NCBI GenBank assembly: GCA_035491935.1
Contig: DATJJW010000086.1
Location: forward strand, 1 to 7,633
Reading direction: 5' to 3'
From: DATJJW01 sp035491935
GTDB taxonomy: Bacteria; Pseudomonadota; Alphaproteobacteria; ATCC43930; CGMCC-115725
Length of the DNA stretch: 7,633 nucleotides
Each line of letters begins with the position of its first letter. The stretch's first letter is position 1. The notes under the pieces are model-generated. The model made no database searches and was not told where the DNA came from. It worked only from the letters and a program-made list of their open reading frames with translations. Shown in pieces: positions 1 to 7,280 of the stretch. A program made the position numbers and the translations under genes.

Positions 1-1065
1 CTCAATTTGATGAACCTCTACCGCGAAAGCGGCAGCCGTGTGCAGCGCGCCTCGCTCGGCACGAAGCTGGAGCGGCCGTTCACCACCAGCGACGGCCAGC
101 TCTTCAACACCTTCGTCTCGCTGCGCGGTGACGCCTATTATTCCAACGTCAATCATGTCTCCGGCGTCTCCGTGAACAGCGGCGGCGCCGGCCGCCTCTA
201 TCCCCAGGCGGGCATCGAGTGGCGTTATCCCTTCTCGCGCCGCTTCGGCCATTCCACCGCGATCATCGAGCCGAAGCTCGCCGTCTATGCCGCGCCCAAT
301 GGCGGCAATCCGGCGCGCATCCCGGACAATGACAGCCAGACCTTCGAGTTCACCGACGCCGATCTGTTCACGCCCGATCGGCTCTATGGCTACGACCTGG
401 TCGATGGTGGCCAGCGCGCCGACTATGCGATCCACGGCTCATGGTACGCCGATAACGGGTATCGCGCCGATGCCCTGTTCGGCCAGAGCTACCGCTTCCA
501 GAAGAGCTCGGTGTTCGGCCCCGGCACCGGCCTTCAAGATCAGGCCTCGGACTATGTCGGCCACGTCACCTTCTCGCCCAGCGATTTCCTCAGTTTCGGC
601 TATCATTTCCGGCTCTCGCAGCGCAGCCTGCAGCTTGAGCATCAGGACGTCTCCACGACCGTCGGCCCGTATTGGCTGAAGCTCAACTTGGGATATGTCC
701 AGCTCGCCAACGACCCGCGCGACCAGCAAAGCGCCCTGAAGCAGATCACCGCCAACGTCACCTGGTGGATCGACAACTACTGGTCCATCAATGTCGGCAC
801 CGTGCGCAACCTCGGCAATTCGACCAGCGAGGTCTCCACCCCGGCCAACCTGAACACGACCCTGTTCGGCGAGACGGCCGGCAACTCGCTGAACAACTCG
901 ATCAGCGTGTCCTACACCGACGAATGCATCACCTTCCGCACCAGCTTCATCCAAAGCGGCATCCGTGACCGCGACGTGAAGCCGGGCGACGCGGTGGTGT
1001 TCCAGCTCGTATTCAAGAATCTCGGTGAGATCAATCTGCCGACCATCAAGAGCGGCGGCGGCTGA
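1..1065 (+). CDS. lptD: LPS-assembly protein LptD, C-terminal part (5' truncated by window)
   Basis: This is the outer-membrane beta-barrel that inserts lipopolysaccharide into the outer leaflet, working with the lipoprotein LptE at the end of the Lpt bridge. The frame is open from base 1 and ends with TGA at 1063-1065, giving 354 visible residues; the N-terminal periplasmic domain and the start lie outside the window. The visible part is rich in alternating aromatic/polar strands, as in a barrel. Family-like pieces are LRGDAYY near residue 41, FGPGTGLQDQASDYVG near 170-185, and a late ECITF..FIQSGIRDRDVKPGD segment resembling the last strands of LptD (C-terminal PF04453-type domain). Only one cysteine is visible (residue 309, counted from base 1), where E. 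coli LptD has an adjacent pair. The neighbour surA encodes the chaperone that LptD depends on, which supports the call. Identification is from recalled family resemblance and gene order. Confidence 0.9.
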   Translation, partial: LNLMNLYRESGSRVQRASLGTKLERPFTTSDGQLFNTFVSLRGDAYYSNVNHVSGVSVNSGGAGRLYPQAGIEWRYPFSRRFGHSTAIIEPKLAVYAAPNGGNPARIPDNDSQTFEFTDADLFTPDRLYGYDLVDGGQRADYAIHGSWYADNGYRADALFGQSYRFQKSSVFGPGTGLQDQASDYVGHVTFSPSDFLSFGYHFRLSQRSLQLEHQDVSTTVGPYWLKLNLGYVQLANDPRDQQSALKQITANVTWWIDNYWSINVGTVRNLGNSTSEVSTPANLNTTLFGETAGNSLNNSISVSYTDECITFRTSFIQSGIRDRDVKPGDAVVFQLVFKNLGEINLPTIKSGGG

Positions 1066-1108
1066 TGCCCATGCGACCTCTTCGATACGTGACGTGTGGC
1101 CATTAAAG

Positions 1109-2473
1109 ATGTATGACCGCCTTCATGATTCCCTCGACCATGACTCTTCCGGATCATTTTTCGTGCGAGACCGACTGTTGACGCCGCATCGCCCTCTCCG
1201 CCCATTGGCCAAACTGGCCGCCCGCAGGCTAGCCGTCTCCATCTGTGCCGCCCTGCTGGCCTCCACCATGTTGATGCCGCAGGCAGGCCAGGCGCAGACC
1301 GCCGACATCGCCGCCGTCGTCAACGATCAGGTGATTTCGGGCACCGACGTCCAGGCGCGCATCAGCCTGGTGCTGTCCTCCTCGAACATCCCGGACACGC
1401 CCGACATCCGCGCCAAGCTCGAACCGCAGGTCGTGCACCAGCTGGTCGACCAGACGCTCGAGCTGCAAGAAGCGCAGAAGCAAGGCATCACCGTCTCGCA
1501 GAGCGAGGTCGACCAGGCGCTCAAGGGGCTGGAGAAGCAGAACAACATGCCGCCGGGCGGCCTCGACAAGTTCCTGGCACAACGCGGTATCCCCAAATCG
1601 ACCCTTGCCGATCAGGCCAAGGCCGAGATCGCCTGGGCCAAGCTGGTGCGCGCCCGCTATGGCCCCGAGCTCGCCGTCGGCGAGAATGACGTCGCCGATG
1701 CCAAGCGCCAGATCCTCGCCCAGGAGAATCAGCCACAGAATCGGGTGGCCGAAATCTTCCTGCCGGTCGACAGCCCGTCGCAGGACCAGCCCATTCACGA
1801 GGCGGCACAGCGTCTGGTCTATGAGATCCAGCATGGCGCCAGCTTCCCCCAGGTTGCCCGGCAATTCTCGCAATCGCCGTCGGCTGCGGTCGGTGGTGAC
1901 CTCGGCTGGGTGGCACCGGGCATGCTGCCCGCCGATGTGCAAAAGGTGGTCGACGAGATGCAGCCGGGCACGCTGGCCGGTCCCGTGCACCTGACCGGCG
2001 GCTATTACATCCTGCTGCTGATCGATCGCCGGGCGGCCGGCGGCAACACCGAGAGCCTGGATCTTACCCAGGTCGTACTGCCCGTGCCCGACGATGCCTC
2101 GCCGGCTGTCCTGCAGGCTGCGGCCCAAAAGGTCCAGCAGGCGACCGCGAATGCGCGCAGCTGCAGCGACATGAACACGATCGGCAAGAACCTGTCGCCC
2201 CAGCTGTCGGGACCGCTCGGCACGGTGCCGGTCAACTCCCTGCCGGTGAACCTCCGCAGCACCCTCAGCAGCGCCAAGGTCGCCGTACCGCTACCTCCGG
2301 TCCGGGTCCGCGGCGGCATGGGCGTCTATATGGTCTGCGGCAAGAAGGGCGGCGCCACCTCGATCAGCGATGCGGAAGTGCAGCAGAACCTGGAACGCCA
2401 GCGTTTCGAGAACATCTCGGAGCGTTACCTGAGCGATCTGCGCCGGGTCGCCTTCATCGATCAGCGCGCCTGA
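1109..2473 (+). CDS. surA: Periplasmic chaperone / peptidyl-prolyl isomerase SurA
   Basis: SurA escorts unfolded outer-membrane proteins, LptD among them, across the periplasm to the BAM complex. From the ATG at 1109 the protein is 454 aa (E. coli about 428). Residues about 41-57 form a hydrophobic signal core after a basic stretch, with likely cleavage after the AGQA or QAQ motif near 59-63. The SurA N-terminal chaperone domain follows (starting IAAVVNDQVIS, about 66-205), then one clear parvulin domain (about 212-307) with the GGDLGW signature at 262-267. The C-terminal part looks like a degenerate second parvulin repeat. The start is uncertain. An in-frame ATG at 1025 would overlap lptD by 41 bp. 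A GTG at 1163 has GGA nine bases upstream and gives 436 aa with a shorter leader. No good Shine-Dalgarno precedes 1109. The gene lies 43 bp after lptD and 10 bp before pdxA, so it is probably in one operon. Confidence 0.92.
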   Translation: MYDRLHDSLDHDSSGSFFVRDRLLTPHRPLRPLAKLAARRLAVSICAALLASTMLMPQAGQAQTADIAAVVNDQVISGTDVQARISLVLSSSNIPDTPDIRAKLEPQVVHQLVDQTLELQEAQKQGITVSQSEVDQALKGLEKQNNMPPGGLDKFLAQRGIPKSTLADQAKAEIAWAKLVRARYGPELAVGENDVADAKRQILAQENQPQNRVAEIFLPVDSPSQDQPIHEAAQRLVYEIQHGASFPQVARQFSQSPSAAVGGDLGWVAPGMLPADVQKVVDEMQPGTLAGPVHLTGGYYILLLIDRRAAGGNTESLDLTQVVLPVPDDASPAVLQAAAQKVQQATANARSCSDMNTIGKNLSPQLSGPLGTVPVNSLPVNLRSTLSSAKVAVPLPPVRVRGGMGVYMVCGKKGGATSISDAEVQQNLERQRFENISERYLSDLRRVAFIDQRA

Positions 2474-2483
2474 TCCAGCGGCC

Positions 2484-3503
2484 ATGGCCGGCATGGATAA
2501 CGGCACGGCACCCCTGGTCCTGACCATGGGGGAGCCGGCCGGCATCGGCGGCGAAATCGCCCTCATGGCCTGGCAACGGCGCCATGAGGGCATCCCTGTC
2601 TTCGCGATGCTCGACGATCCCGAACGGCTGAGAGCCCTCGCCCGCCGGCTCGGCTGGAACGTGCCGGTCGTGGCCCTGGACGAACCCGCCGCCGCTCCCG
2701 GCGTCTGGGACCACGCCCTGCCCGTCCTGCCGATACCCTTGGGCAAACCCTCGGTGCCCGGCCAGCTCGACCCGGCCAATGCCGGAGCCGTGATCCAGGC
2801 GATCGAGCGGGCGGTGCAGCTGGTCCAATCGGGCAAGGCCAGCGCCATCGTCACCAACCCGATCAACAAGCTCGCGCTTTATGGCGAGGGCTTTGCCTAT
2901 CCCGGCCATACCGAATTCCTGGCGGCCCTTGCCGGCCCCGGCATCACCTCGATCATGATGCTGGCCTGTCCGGACCTTCGTGTCGTGCCGGTCACCGTGC
3001 ATCTGGCGCTGCGCCAAGCGCTGGAGGCGCTGACGTCCGCGCGCATCGTCGAGGCAGGCATCATCACCGCGGCCGCACTCGCCCGCGATTTCGGCATCGA
3101 GCGCCCACGCCTCGCCGTCGCGGGCTTGAACCCGCATGCCGGCGAAGGTGGCAGCATGGGGCGCGAGGAGATCGAGATCATCCAGCCGGCAATCGACGCC
3201 TTGCGCGTCCAAGGCATCGAGGCGAGCGGTCCCGCACCGGCCGACACGCTGTTCCATGCTGGCGCTCGAAGCCAATACGATGCGGTACTGTGCATGTATC
3301 ACGATCAGGCGCTGATCCCGCTCAAGACCGTCGATTTCCATGGGGGGGTCAATGTGACCCTGGGCCTGCCCTTCATCCGCACCTCGCCCGATCATGGCAC
3401 GGCGCTGGGCCTCGCGGGCACCGGCACCGCCAATCCCGAGAGCCTGATCGCGGCGCTGCGCCTGGCGGCCGATATGGCACGCCATCATCGCCCCACCGCA
3501 TGA
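2484..3503 (+). CDS. pdxA: 4-hydroxythreonine-4-phosphate dehydrogenase PdxA
   Basis: PdxA oxidises 4-phosphohydroxy-L-threonine with NAD(P)+ in the DXP-dependent pathway to pyridoxine 5'-phosphate; the product is condensed by PdxJ. The cytosolic enzyme here is 339 aa (E. coli 329). The N-terminus carries the family's TMGEPAGIG motif (14-22). The three metal-binding histidines are all present: H173 in PVTVHLALR, H218 in GLNPHAGEGG and H273 in MYHDQALIPLK. The conserved GVNVTLGLPFIRTSPDHGTA stretch (288-307) and PGHTEF (140-145) also match. The start is the ATG at 2484; a second ATG at 2493 is possible. The Shine-Dalgarno is weak, and the 10-bp gap from surA suggests translation coupled to the upstream gene. 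Its end overlaps rsmA by 4 bp. The surA-pdxA-rsmA order is widespread in Proteobacteria. No key residue appears to be missing. Confidence 0.97.
   Translation: MAGMDNGTAPLVLTMGEPAGIGGEIALMAWQRRHEGIPVFAMLDDPERLRALARRLGWNVPVVALDEPAAAPGVWDHALPVLPIPLGKPSVPGQLDPANAGAVIQAIERAVQLVQSGKASAIVTNPINKLALYGEGFAYPGHTEFLAALAGPGITSIMMLACPDLRVVPVTVHLALRQALEALTSARIVEAGIITAAALARDFGIERPRLAVAGLNPHAGEGGSMGREEIEIIQPAIDALRVQGIEASGPAPADTLFHAGARSQYDAVLCMYHDQALIPLKTVDFHGGVNVTLGLPFIRTSPDHGTALGLAGTGTANPESLIAALRLAADMARHHRPTA
3500..3503 (+). promoter_or_regulatory. ATGA stop/start overlap coupling pdxA and rsmA
   Basis: The rsmA ATG (3500-3502) shares bases with the pdxA TGA (3501-3503). No Shine-Dalgarno is visible in the preceding 20 bases, so termination-reinitiation is the likely way RsmA is translated. 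The overlap is read directly from the sequence; the mechanism is inferred. Confidence 0.7.
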
Positions 3504-4333
3504 CGGAACCGGCCTTACCGCCACTGAGGGAGGTCATCCGACGTCATGGGCTGGAGCCGCGCAAATCGCTCGGCCAGAATTTCCTGCTCGACCCGCGGCT
3601 GATGGCACGCATCGCCGAGGCGGCCGGCAAGCTCGACGGCGTCCATGTCGTCGAGATCGGCCCGGGGCCGGGCGGGCTCACCCGCGCGATCCTGACGGCC
3701 GGTGCGGCCAGCGTCACCGCGCTCGAGCGCGATGACCGCTGCGTCGCGGCCCTCGCCGAGCTGGAAGCCGCATATCCAGGGCGGCTTAAAATTGTACCGG
3801 CCGACGCGCTGGAGATCGATCCGGCCAGCCTGGTGCCGGCCCCGCGCAAGATCATCGCCAACCTGCCTTACAATATCGCCACCCCGCTGCTCATCGGCTG
3901 GCTCGCGCGCATCAGCGCGTATGAAAGCCTGACCCTGATGTTCCAGAAGGAGGTGGCGGAGCGCATCACAGCCGAGCCGCGCACCAAGGATTACGGCCGG
4001 CTGTCGATCCTGTCGCAATGGCTGAGCCGGCCACGGCATGTCTTCGACATCCCGCCCGGCGCCTTCTACCCGCCGCCCAAGGTGACATCGACCGTGCTGC
4101 ATTTCACGCCGCACCCGGCACCGGAACCGGCGGAGCTCATCCTCGTCGAGAAGGTGACGGCAGCCGCCTTCGGCCAACGCCGCAAGATGCTGCGCTCCAG
4201 CCTGAAGAGCTTGGGCGTCGACACGAATGCGCTCGTCGAGCAGGCCGGTGTCGATCCCACGGCCCGAGCCGAGGAGCTATCGGTCAAGGATTTCTGCGCG
4301 CTGGCAAGAGGGCTAGCCCAGTTGGGCCGATAG
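3500..4333 (+). CDS. rsmA: 16S rRNA (adenine1518/1519-N6)-dimethyltransferase RsmA (KsgA)
   Basis: RsmA dimethylates two adjacent adenosines in the 3'-terminal hairpin of 16S rRNA using S-adenosylmethionine, a late quality-control step of 30S assembly; its loss gives kasugamycin resistance in E. coli. The protein is 277 aa (E. coli 273). It shows KSLGQNFLLD (22-31), the SAM-binding VEIGPGPGGLT (51-61), the acidic ALERDD (74-79), the catalytic NLPY motif (121-124), FQKEVAERI (148-156), the PPGAFYPPPKV loop (185-194) and FGQRRKMLRSSLK (224-236). The frame is open further upstream (from 3290), but the family N-terminus begins at the ATG at 3500. That ATG overlaps the pdxA stop as ATGA, so translation probably depends on termination and reinitiation. 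The gene ends 12 bp from the convergent gmk. Confidence 0.97.
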   Translation: MTEPALPPLREVIRRHGLEPRKSLGQNFLLDPRLMARIAEAAGKLDGVHVVEIGPGPGGLTRAILTAGAASVTALERDDRCVAALAELEAAYPGRLKIVPADALEIDPASLVPAPRKIIANLPYNIATPLLIGWLARISAYESLTLMFQKEVAERITAEPRTKDYGRLSILSQWLSRPRHVFDIPPGAFYPPPKVTSTVLHFTPHPAPEPAELILVEKVTAAAFGQRRKMLRSSLKSLGVDTNALVEQAGVDPTARAEELSVKDFCALARGLAQLGR

Positions 4334-4345
4334 GCAGGCGGTGGC

Positions 4346-4984
4346 TCAATAGTCCATCAGGCTGCGCACGAACTCGACCAGCCCGTCCTGGCGGCTGCGC
4401 TTGGCGCGTTCGGCCAGCACGATCGACTTCAGCGTCGCCAGCGATTCGTCCAGCTTGTCGTTGACGATGACGTAGTCGTATTCGGCCCAGTGCGAGGTCT
4501 CGTCCTTGGCCTTGGCCATGCGCTTGGCGACGACTTCCGGCGGATCCTGCGCGCGCTCGTTCAGACGGCGTTCCAGCTCGACCAGGCTCGGCGGCAGGAT
4601 GAAGACGCGAACCAAATCATCCTTGATGCTGCTCTGGCCAAGCTGTTGGGTGCCCTGCCAATCGACATCGCCGATGACGTCAACGCCGGCGGCAAGATCC
4701 GCCTCGACCATCGCGCGCGGCGTGCCATAGGAATTCTCGAACACGGTCGCGTATTCGAGCAGCCCCTTGTTCTCGACCATGCTTTTGAATTCGGCGTGGT
4801 CGATGAAATGGTAGTGGACGCCATCGACCTCGCCCGGGCGCATCGGCCGAGTCGTGACCGAAATGGACAGCTTGAGCTCGGGAAAGGCCTCCCGCAGCAT
4901 GCGCGTCAGAGTCGTCTTGCCGGCGCCCGATGGCGACGACAGCACCATGAAGAAGCCGCGCCTGGAAATATCCTTGGAGGTCAT
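4346..4984 (-). CDS. gmk: Guanylate kinase
   Basis: Gmk phosphorylates GMP (and dGMP) to GDP with ATP, and is the essential cytosolic step between GMP synthesis or salvage and GTP. The protein is 212 aa (E. coli 207). The P-loop is SSPSGAGKTTL (16-26). The GMP-binding segment runs from SVTTRPMRPGEVDGVHYHF (42-60) through GLLEYATVFENSYGTP (74-89). The Walker-B-like DVIGDVDWQG lies at 102-111 and the lid region RRLNERAQDPPEVVAKRM at 139-156, followed by EYDYVIVND (168-176). All canonical parts are present. The start is the ATG whose complement is at 4982-4984. An AGGA Shine-Dalgarno (complement of 4994-4997) lies 9 nt upstream and overlaps the yicC stop codon. It is the second gene of a yicC-gmk unit, an arrangement common in alphaproteobacteria. 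Confidence 0.97.
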   Translation of the reverse strand: MTSKDISRRGFFMVLSSPSGAGKTTLTRMLREAFPELKLSISVTTRPMRPGEVDGVHYHFIDHAEFKSMVENKGLLEYATVFENSYGTPRAMVEADLAAGVDVIGDVDWQGTQQLGQSSIKDDLVRVFILPPSLVELERRLNERAQDPPEVVAKRMAKAKDETSHWAEYDYVIVNDKLDESLATLKSIVLAERAKRSRQDGLVEFVRSLMDY

Positions 4985-4993
4985 AGGGACCGA

Positions 4994-4997
4994 TCCT
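4994..4997 (-). promoter_or_regulatory. gmk ribosome binding site overlapping the yicC stop codon
   Basis: On the - strand, AGGA lies 9 nt before the gmk ATG and shares two bases with the TAG stop of yicC (4996-4998). Spacing is good for a Shine-Dalgarno. The overlap suggests that ribosomes finishing yicC help load gmk; the coupling is inferred. Confidence 0.6.
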
Positions 4998-5883
4998 ACT
5001 CGATGTTCTGGACCTGCTCGCGCAGCTGTTCGACCGCCGCCTTGAGCGCGAGGCCGATCCGGGTCAAACCGATATCAGCCGATTTCGAACAAAGCGTATT
5101 CACTTCGCGATTGAATTCCTGGCACAGGAAATCGAAGCGCCGCCCGACCGCCGTCCCTTCGGCCATCAAGTCGCGGGCGGCGTTCATATGCGCCTGCAGC
5201 CGATCCAGTTCCTCGCGTACATCGGCGCGCGCGATCAGCAGGGCGATTTCCTGCGCCAGGCGCTCCTCCGGCAGCGGCGGCACGTTCTCGAAGAGTGCCG
5301 CGATCTGGATACGGAAGCGCTCGCGGATGGCGGCCGGCTGGGCCGCGGCCGAGGCCTCGGCCTCGCCGATCAGTCCGCCGATCTCGTCGAGGCGCTGCGA
5401 CAGCACCTGATGCAGCCGGGCACCTTCCGAGTCGCGCGCCTGGACCAGCGCCGCGACAGCCTGCACGAAGCCGTCCAGAAGCGCCGCCAGCCGTGCTTCG
5501 CGCACCGCGTCGGAGGGCGCGTCGTCGCCGGTCTCGATGACACCGCGGAAGGCCAGCAGCGTGTCGAGTCGCGGCGGTGCCGCATCGACCCGGCCTTCGA
5601 GCGAGCCGATCAGTTCGATCAGTTGGTTGAGCACCGAATCGTTGATGCGCAGCGTGCTGGCACGCTCACGTTCCGAGATGGTGAGGTTGGCGGTCAGCGA
5701 GCCGCGCTTGATCGCCGTCGACAATATCGGCTTGGCCTGGACCTCCAGCACTTCGAAGCCGCCGGGCAGGCGGAAGCGGATATCGAGGCTCTTGCCGTTG
5801 ACGCTGCGCAGTTCCCAGGCCCAACGGAACTCGTCGATCTGGCCTTCGACCCGCGCAAAGCCGGTCATGCTCGAAACCGCCAT
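4996..5883 (-). CDS. yicC: YicC family endoribonuclease
   Basis: YicC-family proteins are cytosolic endoribonucleases; in E. coli YicC takes part in turnover of the small RNA RyhB. The protein is 295 aa (E. coli 287). The N-terminal YicC-like domain (PF03755 type) opens with SSMTGFARVEG (4-14) and has WELRSVNGKSLDIRFRLP (23-40). The C-terminal DUF1732 domain (PF08340 type) includes ADVREELDRLQAHM (220-233), VGRRFDFLCQEFNREVNTL (246-264), CSKSADIGLTRIGL (265-278) and the ending REQVQNIE. The frame extends upstream to 6090, but the family start MxxSSMTGFA and the AAGGGG Shine-Dalgarno (complement of 5892-5897, 8 nt upstream) fix the start at 5883. gmk follows after 11 bp. No key segment looks missing. 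Confidence 0.95.
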   Translation of the reverse strand: MAVSSMTGFARVEGQIDEFRWAWELRSVNGKSLDIRFRLPGGFEVLEVQAKPILSTAIKRGSLTANLTISERERASTLRINDSVLNQLIELIGSLEGRVDAAPPRLDTLLAFRGVIETGDDAPSDAVREARLAALLDGFVQAVAALVQARDSEGARLHQVLSQRLDEIGGLIGEAEASAAAQPAAIRERFRIQIAALFENVPPLPEERLAQEIALLIARADVREELDRLQAHMNAARDLMAEGTAVGRRFDFLCQEFNREVNTLCSKSADIGLTRIGLALKAAVEQLREQVQNIE

Positions 5884-5891
5884 CAACCCAT

Positions 5892-5897
5892 CCCCTT
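5892..5897 (-). promoter_or_regulatory. yicC Shine-Dalgarno deciding the start
   Basis: AAGGGG on the - strand lies 8 nt before the ATG at 5883. It supports this start over the open upstream frame, whose extra residues do not resemble the YicC family. Confidence 0.65.
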
Positions 5898-5929
5898 CCC
5901 TCAAATTTTCCATCCGAAACCCCGCGCGC

Positions 5930-5935
5930 CTTATA
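5930..5935 (-). promoter_or_regulatory. Possible -10 element for yicC-gmk
   Basis: TATAAG on the - strand matches the sigma70-type -10 consensus at five of six positions and lies about 46 bp before the yicC start. The hexamer 17 bp upstream (TGTTCA) is a poor -35. A second -10-like sequence, GATAAT, occurs farther upstream (complement of 6022-6027), also without a good -35. The prediction is weak and rests only on the consensus and position. Confidence 0.3.
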
Positions 5936-6152
5936 CAAGCCGCGGCACTACCTGAACAGCCGCCTTGGCCCTCCGGCGATACCGCGGCCAGGCAGCGCAA
6001 GGGTTCCAGCCGTTGCACGCAATTATCGCATGGCGGAGATCGGCCAGAATGCGCCCCCTGGGAGCCCAGCCGGCGCGAATCCGCTTGCACCCCCCGGCAT
6101 TTTGCCTAAAGTCCGCCACAATTGTCGACGGCAAGGTCATAATTTACAGACC

Positions 6153-7262
6153 ATGGTGTCCACTACCGACGAACCCGTTACCGGGTCTGCGCAGAACCTT
6201 TCAGCATCGGAGCAGAAGGCCGCAAGCGCCCCTCGCCGTGTCAGAGACCGGCCGGTTGGGTATTGGCTGGTGTCCATTGCTGCGCTCATCCTTGTGATGA
6301 CGGTGCTGAGTGACATCGCGCGAGTCACCGAATACGGGCTATCACTTACCGAATGGGCTTTCGTCACGGGCTTCCTGCCGCCGCATGGCCAGGCTGGCTG
6401 GATGGCCACGTTCGAGCGCTATCGCCATATCCTGCACTATCGCAATCTCGATCAGGGCGTCACCCTCGCGTCGTTCAAGACGCTGTTCTATTGGGAATAC
6501 GCACATCATGTGCTGGCCCGGTTGACCGCGCTGGCTGCGATCATTCCACCGATCGTCTTCCTCTATCAGGGCCGTATCCCCGGCTGGCGTGCGCTGCGCT
6601 GCTTCGCCGTGCCGGTACTGGTACTGGCGCAGGATTTCTGTGGATATCTCATGACCTGGGACGCCGCCTTCCTGCAGGGCGACGCCAGCCGCTACCGGGT
6701 CGCCGCCCATCTGACCCTGGCGGTGCTGACCTATGGCTATGTCGTCTGGTGTGCCGCCGACATCCTGCGCCGTGAGCCGCTATGGCTGGCGAACCACGCC
6801 AAGCCCTGGTTCCGGCTTGCCGCCCGCGTGATCTTGGCCCTGGTCATCGTCGCCATCGTCTGCGGCGGTCTGCGCACCGGCCTGGCTTCCCACACCCTCG
6901 GCAACCTGCCGCCGGCCGTGCTCCCGAATGCCGCCCATCCCGACAATCCACTGCTCAGCCCGAATGCCGCCCAGTGGTATCACCGCATTCTGGGCCTGTT
7001 GACCTTGGCCGCCGTCGGCGCCTTCTGGCTCGGCGGCTGCGAGCGCCGCATGTGCAAGGCGGTGAAAATGCCCCTGCACGGCATGATGGCCTCGGTCGTA
7101 TTGCTGTCCCTCTTGGGCATGGCCTCCAGCTTCGTCGCCCTGCCCTTCGTCATCGTGGCGCATCAGGCGACCGCTTTCATGCTCTACAGCTTCGCGCTGC
7201 TGACCCTGCACGGGCTCAAGGACATCAAGCGCCCCGTCCCGGTCTGCGCCAAGAAAGCCTGA
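6153..7262 (+). CDS. ctaA: COX15/CtaA-family haem A synthase (type 2), divergent
   Basis: Haem A synthase oxidises the C8 methyl group of haem O to a formyl group, making haem A for aa3-type cytochrome oxidases in the inner membrane. From the ATG at 6153 the protein is 369 aa, with about eight hydrophobic segments (roughly 37-53, 121-138, 149-167, 185-204, 222-241, 277-293, 308-331, 333-353). The four expected haem-ligand histidines are present: H118 in WEYAHH with the catalytic-site glutamate E115, H186 in AAHL, H277 in WYHRILG and H337 in AHQATA. Their spacing (68, 91, 60) is close to that recalled for B. subtilis CtaA. TEYGLSLTEW..VTGFLPP (59-77) matches the first COX15 loop. Odd points: the usual GG-x-TRLT is SDIARVT, the usual HR after the first ligand is HH, and the AGLDAG/NTFP region is rewritten. 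The open frame reaches back to 6030, but that extension is low-complexity. No clear Shine-Dalgarno precedes 6153. No oxidase genes adjoin it. Confidence 0.85.
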   Translation: MVSTTDEPVTGSAQNLSASEQKAASAPRRVRDRPVGYWLVSIAALILVMTVLSDIARVTEYGLSLTEWAFVTGFLPPHGQAGWMATFERYRHILHYRNLDQGVTLASFKTLFYWEYAHHVLARLTALAAIIPPIVFLYQGRIPGWRALRCFAVPVLVLAQDFCGYLMTWDAAFLQGDASRYRVAAHLTLAVLTYGYVVWCAADILRREPLWLANHAKPWFRLAARVILALVIVAIVCGGLRTGLASHTLGNLPPAVLPNAAHPDNPLLSPNAAQWYHRILGLLTLAAVGAFWLGGCERRMCKAVKMPLHGMMASVVLLSLLGMASSFVALPFVIVAHQATAFMLYSFALLTLHGLKDIKRPVPVCAKKA

Positions 7263-7280
7263 ACCCGGCACCTCTCAGGC

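Larger units (their letters stand above)
5884..6152. other. Divergent intergenic region between yicC and the haem A synthase gene
   Basis: These 269 bp separate two divergently oriented genes and should hold the promoters of both. Beyond the yicC Shine-Dalgarno and the -10-like sequences I see no convincing operator, riboswitch, small RNA or tRNA. On the + strand, TTGCAC (6085-6090) and TAAAGT (6107-6112) are 16 bp apart and are a weak promoter candidate for the haem A synthase gene. Reading frames cross the region on both strands, but they look like open-frame extensions in GC-rich DNA with no family-like protein content. Confidence 0.6.

Noticed and set aside
439..954. - strand open frame (171 codons) opposite lptD
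   Set aside because: Shadow of the LptD barrel region with no independent support.
1229..2128. Long - strand open frame (299 codons) opposite surA
   Set aside because: It overlaps the SurA domains completely and has no recognisable protein content.
2454..3524. Long - strand open frame (356 codons) opposite pdxA
   Set aside because: It is the antisense shadow of a well-supported gene in GC-rich DNA, is rich in R/G/A/D and shows no family motif.
4316..4332. GCCC-AGTT-GGGC hairpin near the rsmA stop as a terminator
   Set aside because: The stem is only 4 bp with no T-run on either strand, and it lies within rsmA.
4490..5410. + strand open frame (306 codons) across the gmk/yicC junction
   Set aside because: It runs antisense to two recognised genes and spans their junction; composition is arginine/serine/alanine-rich, as in shadow frames.
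5188..5955. + strand open frame (255 codons) opposite yicC
   Set aside because: It is antisense to YicC, with arginine- and glutamine-rich composition and no motif.
5884..6090. 69-codon N-terminal extension of yicC
   Set aside because: The family N-terminus and a good Shine-Dalgarno place the start at 5883; the extension is arginine/glycine/cysteine-rich filler.
6030..6152. 41-codon N-terminal extension of the haem A synthase
   Set aside because: It is proline/glycine/alanine-rich, lies in the divergent promoter region and is not needed by the family; the ATG at 6153 already leaves a 36-residue tail before the first membrane segment.
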